Shown here piece after piece: positions 62,576 to 64,000 of a stretch of 64,000 nt of DNA; within the stretch, counting starts at the first letter, position 1; each line of letters starts with the position of its first letter. The translations under genes and the position numbers were made by a program. The notes under the pieces are model-generated. The model was not told where the DNA came from, searched no databases, and worked only from the letters and a program-made list of their open reading frames with translations. Source of the stretch: Ketogulonicigenium vulgare WSH-001 (GTDB lineage: Bacteria; Pseudomonadota; Alphaproteobacteria; Rhodobacterales; Rhodobacteraceae); contig NC_017384.1 in assembly GCF_000223375.1 (NCBI RefSeq), positions 1,182,097 through 1,246,096 of the forward strand, in the 5' to 3' direction.

Positions 62576-64000
62576 CCCCTCCTGTTCTGAAGGTTGATAA
62601 CCTTGTCGTTGACTTCCCGCTGCGCCGTGGCACGTCCCATGTGCTGCGGGGGGTCAGTTTCGAAATCGCGGCGGGCGAAGTGCTGGGCGTTGTCGGCGAA
62701 TCCGGGGCTGGTAAATCCATGACCGGTTCCGCCGTCATCAAACTGATCGAGCCTCCGGGCCAGATCACCAGTGGCGAAGTCTATCTGACCGGTCAGCGCA
62801 TCGACCAGCTGCCCGAGGAAGAGATGGCCAAGCTGCGCGGCAAGCGCATCGGCCTTGTCACCCAAGACCCGCTGACCTCGCTGAACCCGCTGTTCACCAT
62901 TGGCGACCAGCTGATCGAGACGATCCGCCAGCATATGGATCTGTCGGTCGATAAGGCGCGCGAGCGGGCGGTCAGCCTTTTGTCCGAGGCTGGCATCCCC
63001 GATGCCGCCAGCCGCATTGACGCCTATCCGCACCAGTTTTCGGGCGGAATGCGCCAGCGTGTGGTGATTGCCCTTGCCATCGCGGCCGAGCCGGAGCTGG
63101 TCATCGCGGACGAGCCGACCTCGGCCCTTGATGTGTCGGTGCAAAAGCAGATCATTCAGGTGCTGAAGGATCTATGTGCGCGGCGCGGCACGGCCATCAT
63201 GCTGATCACGCATGATATGGGCGTGATCGCCCAGATCGCCGACCGCGTGATGGTGATGAACCTTGGCCAAGTGGTTGAAACCGGCCCTGTCGGTCAGATC
63301 ATCCGCAATCCGCAGGCGGATTACACCAAAAAGCTGATCGCCTCGATCCCGACGATCAGCCGCGGTGCTGTTGCCGCTGCGGCTGAAATCGCTGCCCCCC
63401 GCCCCGACACCCATGTCGCGGTCGAGGATCTGGTTTGTGATTTCAACGCAGGCGGCGGCGTCATCGCGCGGCTGTTTGGCAAGGGCGCGACGACGTTCCG
63501 TGCCGTGGACAAGGTCAGCTTTAGCATCCCGCGCGGCAAGACCTATGGCCTTGTGGGCGAATCCGGCTCGGGTAAATCCACCTGCGCGCGGATGATCGCG
63601 GGGCTGATCCGTCCGACCGCTGGCCGTGTGCTGGTGGGCGGTCAAGATGTCTGGGCCGACCGCGAGGGGGCCGAACAGCGCCGTCGCAACGTGCAGATGA
63701 TCTTCCAAGATCCCTATGCCAGCCTGAACCCACGCTGGCGGGTCAAGGATATCATTGCAGAACCACTGCGCGCCCTTGGCCTGTCCAAAGGTGGGTCCGA
63801 GATGACCGACCGCGTGGCAGAGCTTTTGCGTGAGGTGCGCCTTGATCCGGCGGTGATGGACAAGTTCCCGCATGAATTCTCGGGCGGGCAACGCCAGCGC
63901 ATCGCCATCGCACGCGCCCTATCGAGCCAACCGGCCTTCATCGTCTGCGACGAGCCGACATCCGCGCTGGACGTCTCGGTACAGGCGCAGGTGCTGGATC
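62572..64000 (+). CDS. Dipeptide-type ABC transporter ATPase, two fused cassettes (partial)
   Basis: Open to the window end: 476 codons are visible. Two ABC domains of DppD and DppF type lie in one chain. The first has Walker A VGESGAGKS (41-49), signature FSGGMRQR and Walker B VIADEPTSALD. The second begins near 280 and has Walker A VGESGSGKST (328-337), signature FSGGQRQR and CDEPTSALD. The C-terminal part of the second cassette is cut off. An ATGA overlap with the permease shows coupling. Both cassettes keep all motifs seen so far. Confidence 0.93.
   Translation, partial: MTPPVLKVDNLVVDFPLRRGTSHVLRGVSFEIAAGEVLGVVGESGAGKSMTGSAVIKLIEPPGQITSGEVYLTGQRIDQLPEEEMAKLRGKRIGLVTQDPLTSLNPLFTIGDQLIETIRQHMDLSVDKARERAVSLLSEAGIPDAASRIDAYPHQFSGGMRQRVVIALAIAAEPELVIADEPTSALDVSVQKQIIQVLKDLCARRGTAIMLITHDMGVIAQIADRVMVMNLGQVVETGPVGQIIRNPQADYTKKLIASIPTISRGAVAAAAEIAAPRPDTHVAVEDLVCDFNAGGGVIARLFGKGATTFRAVDKVSFSIPRGKTYGLVGESGSGKSTCARMIAGLIRPTAGRVLVGGQDVWADREGAEQRRRNVQMIFQDPYASLNPRWRVKDIIAEPLRALGLSKGGSEMTDRVAELLREVRLDPAVMDKFPHEFSGGQRQRIAIARALSSQPAFIVCDEPTSALDVSVQAQVLD

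Noticed and set aside
1..64000. tRNA, rRNA, CRISPR array, insertion sequence, prophage or defence system
   Set aside because: No cloverleaf, spaced direct repeats, transposase or integrase was seen. The lone HNH gene is a resident family, not part of a defence island.

Overview
This 64 kb window looks like a chromosomal segment of a GC-rich alphaproteobacterium, most likely of the Rhodobacterales (Rhodobacteraceae/Paracoccaceae). The evidence is gene order and gene content: pepA and holC divergent from an lptF-lptG-lptD-surA-pdxA-rsmA block, an alphaproteobacterial-type EF-P beside epmA, prfA-prmC, a DUF4167 protein, paired DUF6456/DUF6477 proteins, ctaA, ccmI and rplM-rpsI. The species cannot be named from the sequence alone. 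I saw no rRNA, tRNA, CRISPR array, transposase, prophage or replication origin. Only one gene-free stretch exceeds 300 bases (58632-58973).

Layout. 0-6.4 kb: HNH nuclease, esterase, AlkA-type glycosylase and EF-P on the minus strand; EpmA divergent from EF-P; Ndk; an ABC-F ATPase. 6.6-10.3 kb: an MHYT-PAS-GGDEF-EAL signalling protein, a MarC membrane protein and a membrane-tethered retropepsin-like protease. 10.3-22.4 kb: an accessory metabolic locus in four transcription units, with an NMT1/THI5-type ABC importer, a BtpA-family TIM barrel, an SDR, an FGGY kinase, two cytosine-deaminase-like amidohydrolases, a gamma-glutamyltransferase-like Ntn hydrolase, a DeoR regulator and a frameshifted questin-oxidase-like gene. 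22.5-23.4 kb: a promoter, an FMN riboswitch, an 11-codon leader ORF and a lone riboflavin synthase gene. 23.4-33.6 kb: holC, pepA, the LPS-transport and outer-membrane block, and the DUF4167 protein.

33.8-47.8 kb: prmC-prfA, an unrecognised P-loop protein, metA (predicted acetyl-CoA type), a TetR regulator, a polyamine-type ABC importer without its binding protein, rpsI-rplM, carboxypeptidase Taq, ctaA, a TrmJ-like methyltransferase, a ThiE/TenI-like protein, a RatA/Coq10-like protein, hpt and a 58-residue membrane protein. 47.8-54.2 kb: DUF6456/DUF6477 pair around a long palindrome, guaA, a proline-rich tail protein, ccmI, ruvX and dusA. 54.2-64 kb: an RND efflux pump (membrane fusion protein plus permease) divergent from a dipeptide-type ABC importer whose fused two-domain ATPase runs off the window end.

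The most interesting part is the 10.3-22.4 kb locus. It combines import, DeoR-type control, a sugar or polyol kinase, an SDR, a BtpA barrel and several C-N bond hydrolases, which suggests breakdown of a sugar- or polyol-linked nitrogen heterocycle by a pathway I cannot match to a described one. One of its amidohydrolases lacks two residues that cytosine deaminase needs. Other points worth a second look are the leader ORF between the FMN riboswitch and ribE, the long palindrome upstream of the DUF6456 gene, the tandem inverted repeats at 9021-9078, and two short exact tandem duplications placed on a stop codon and on a ribosome-binding site.
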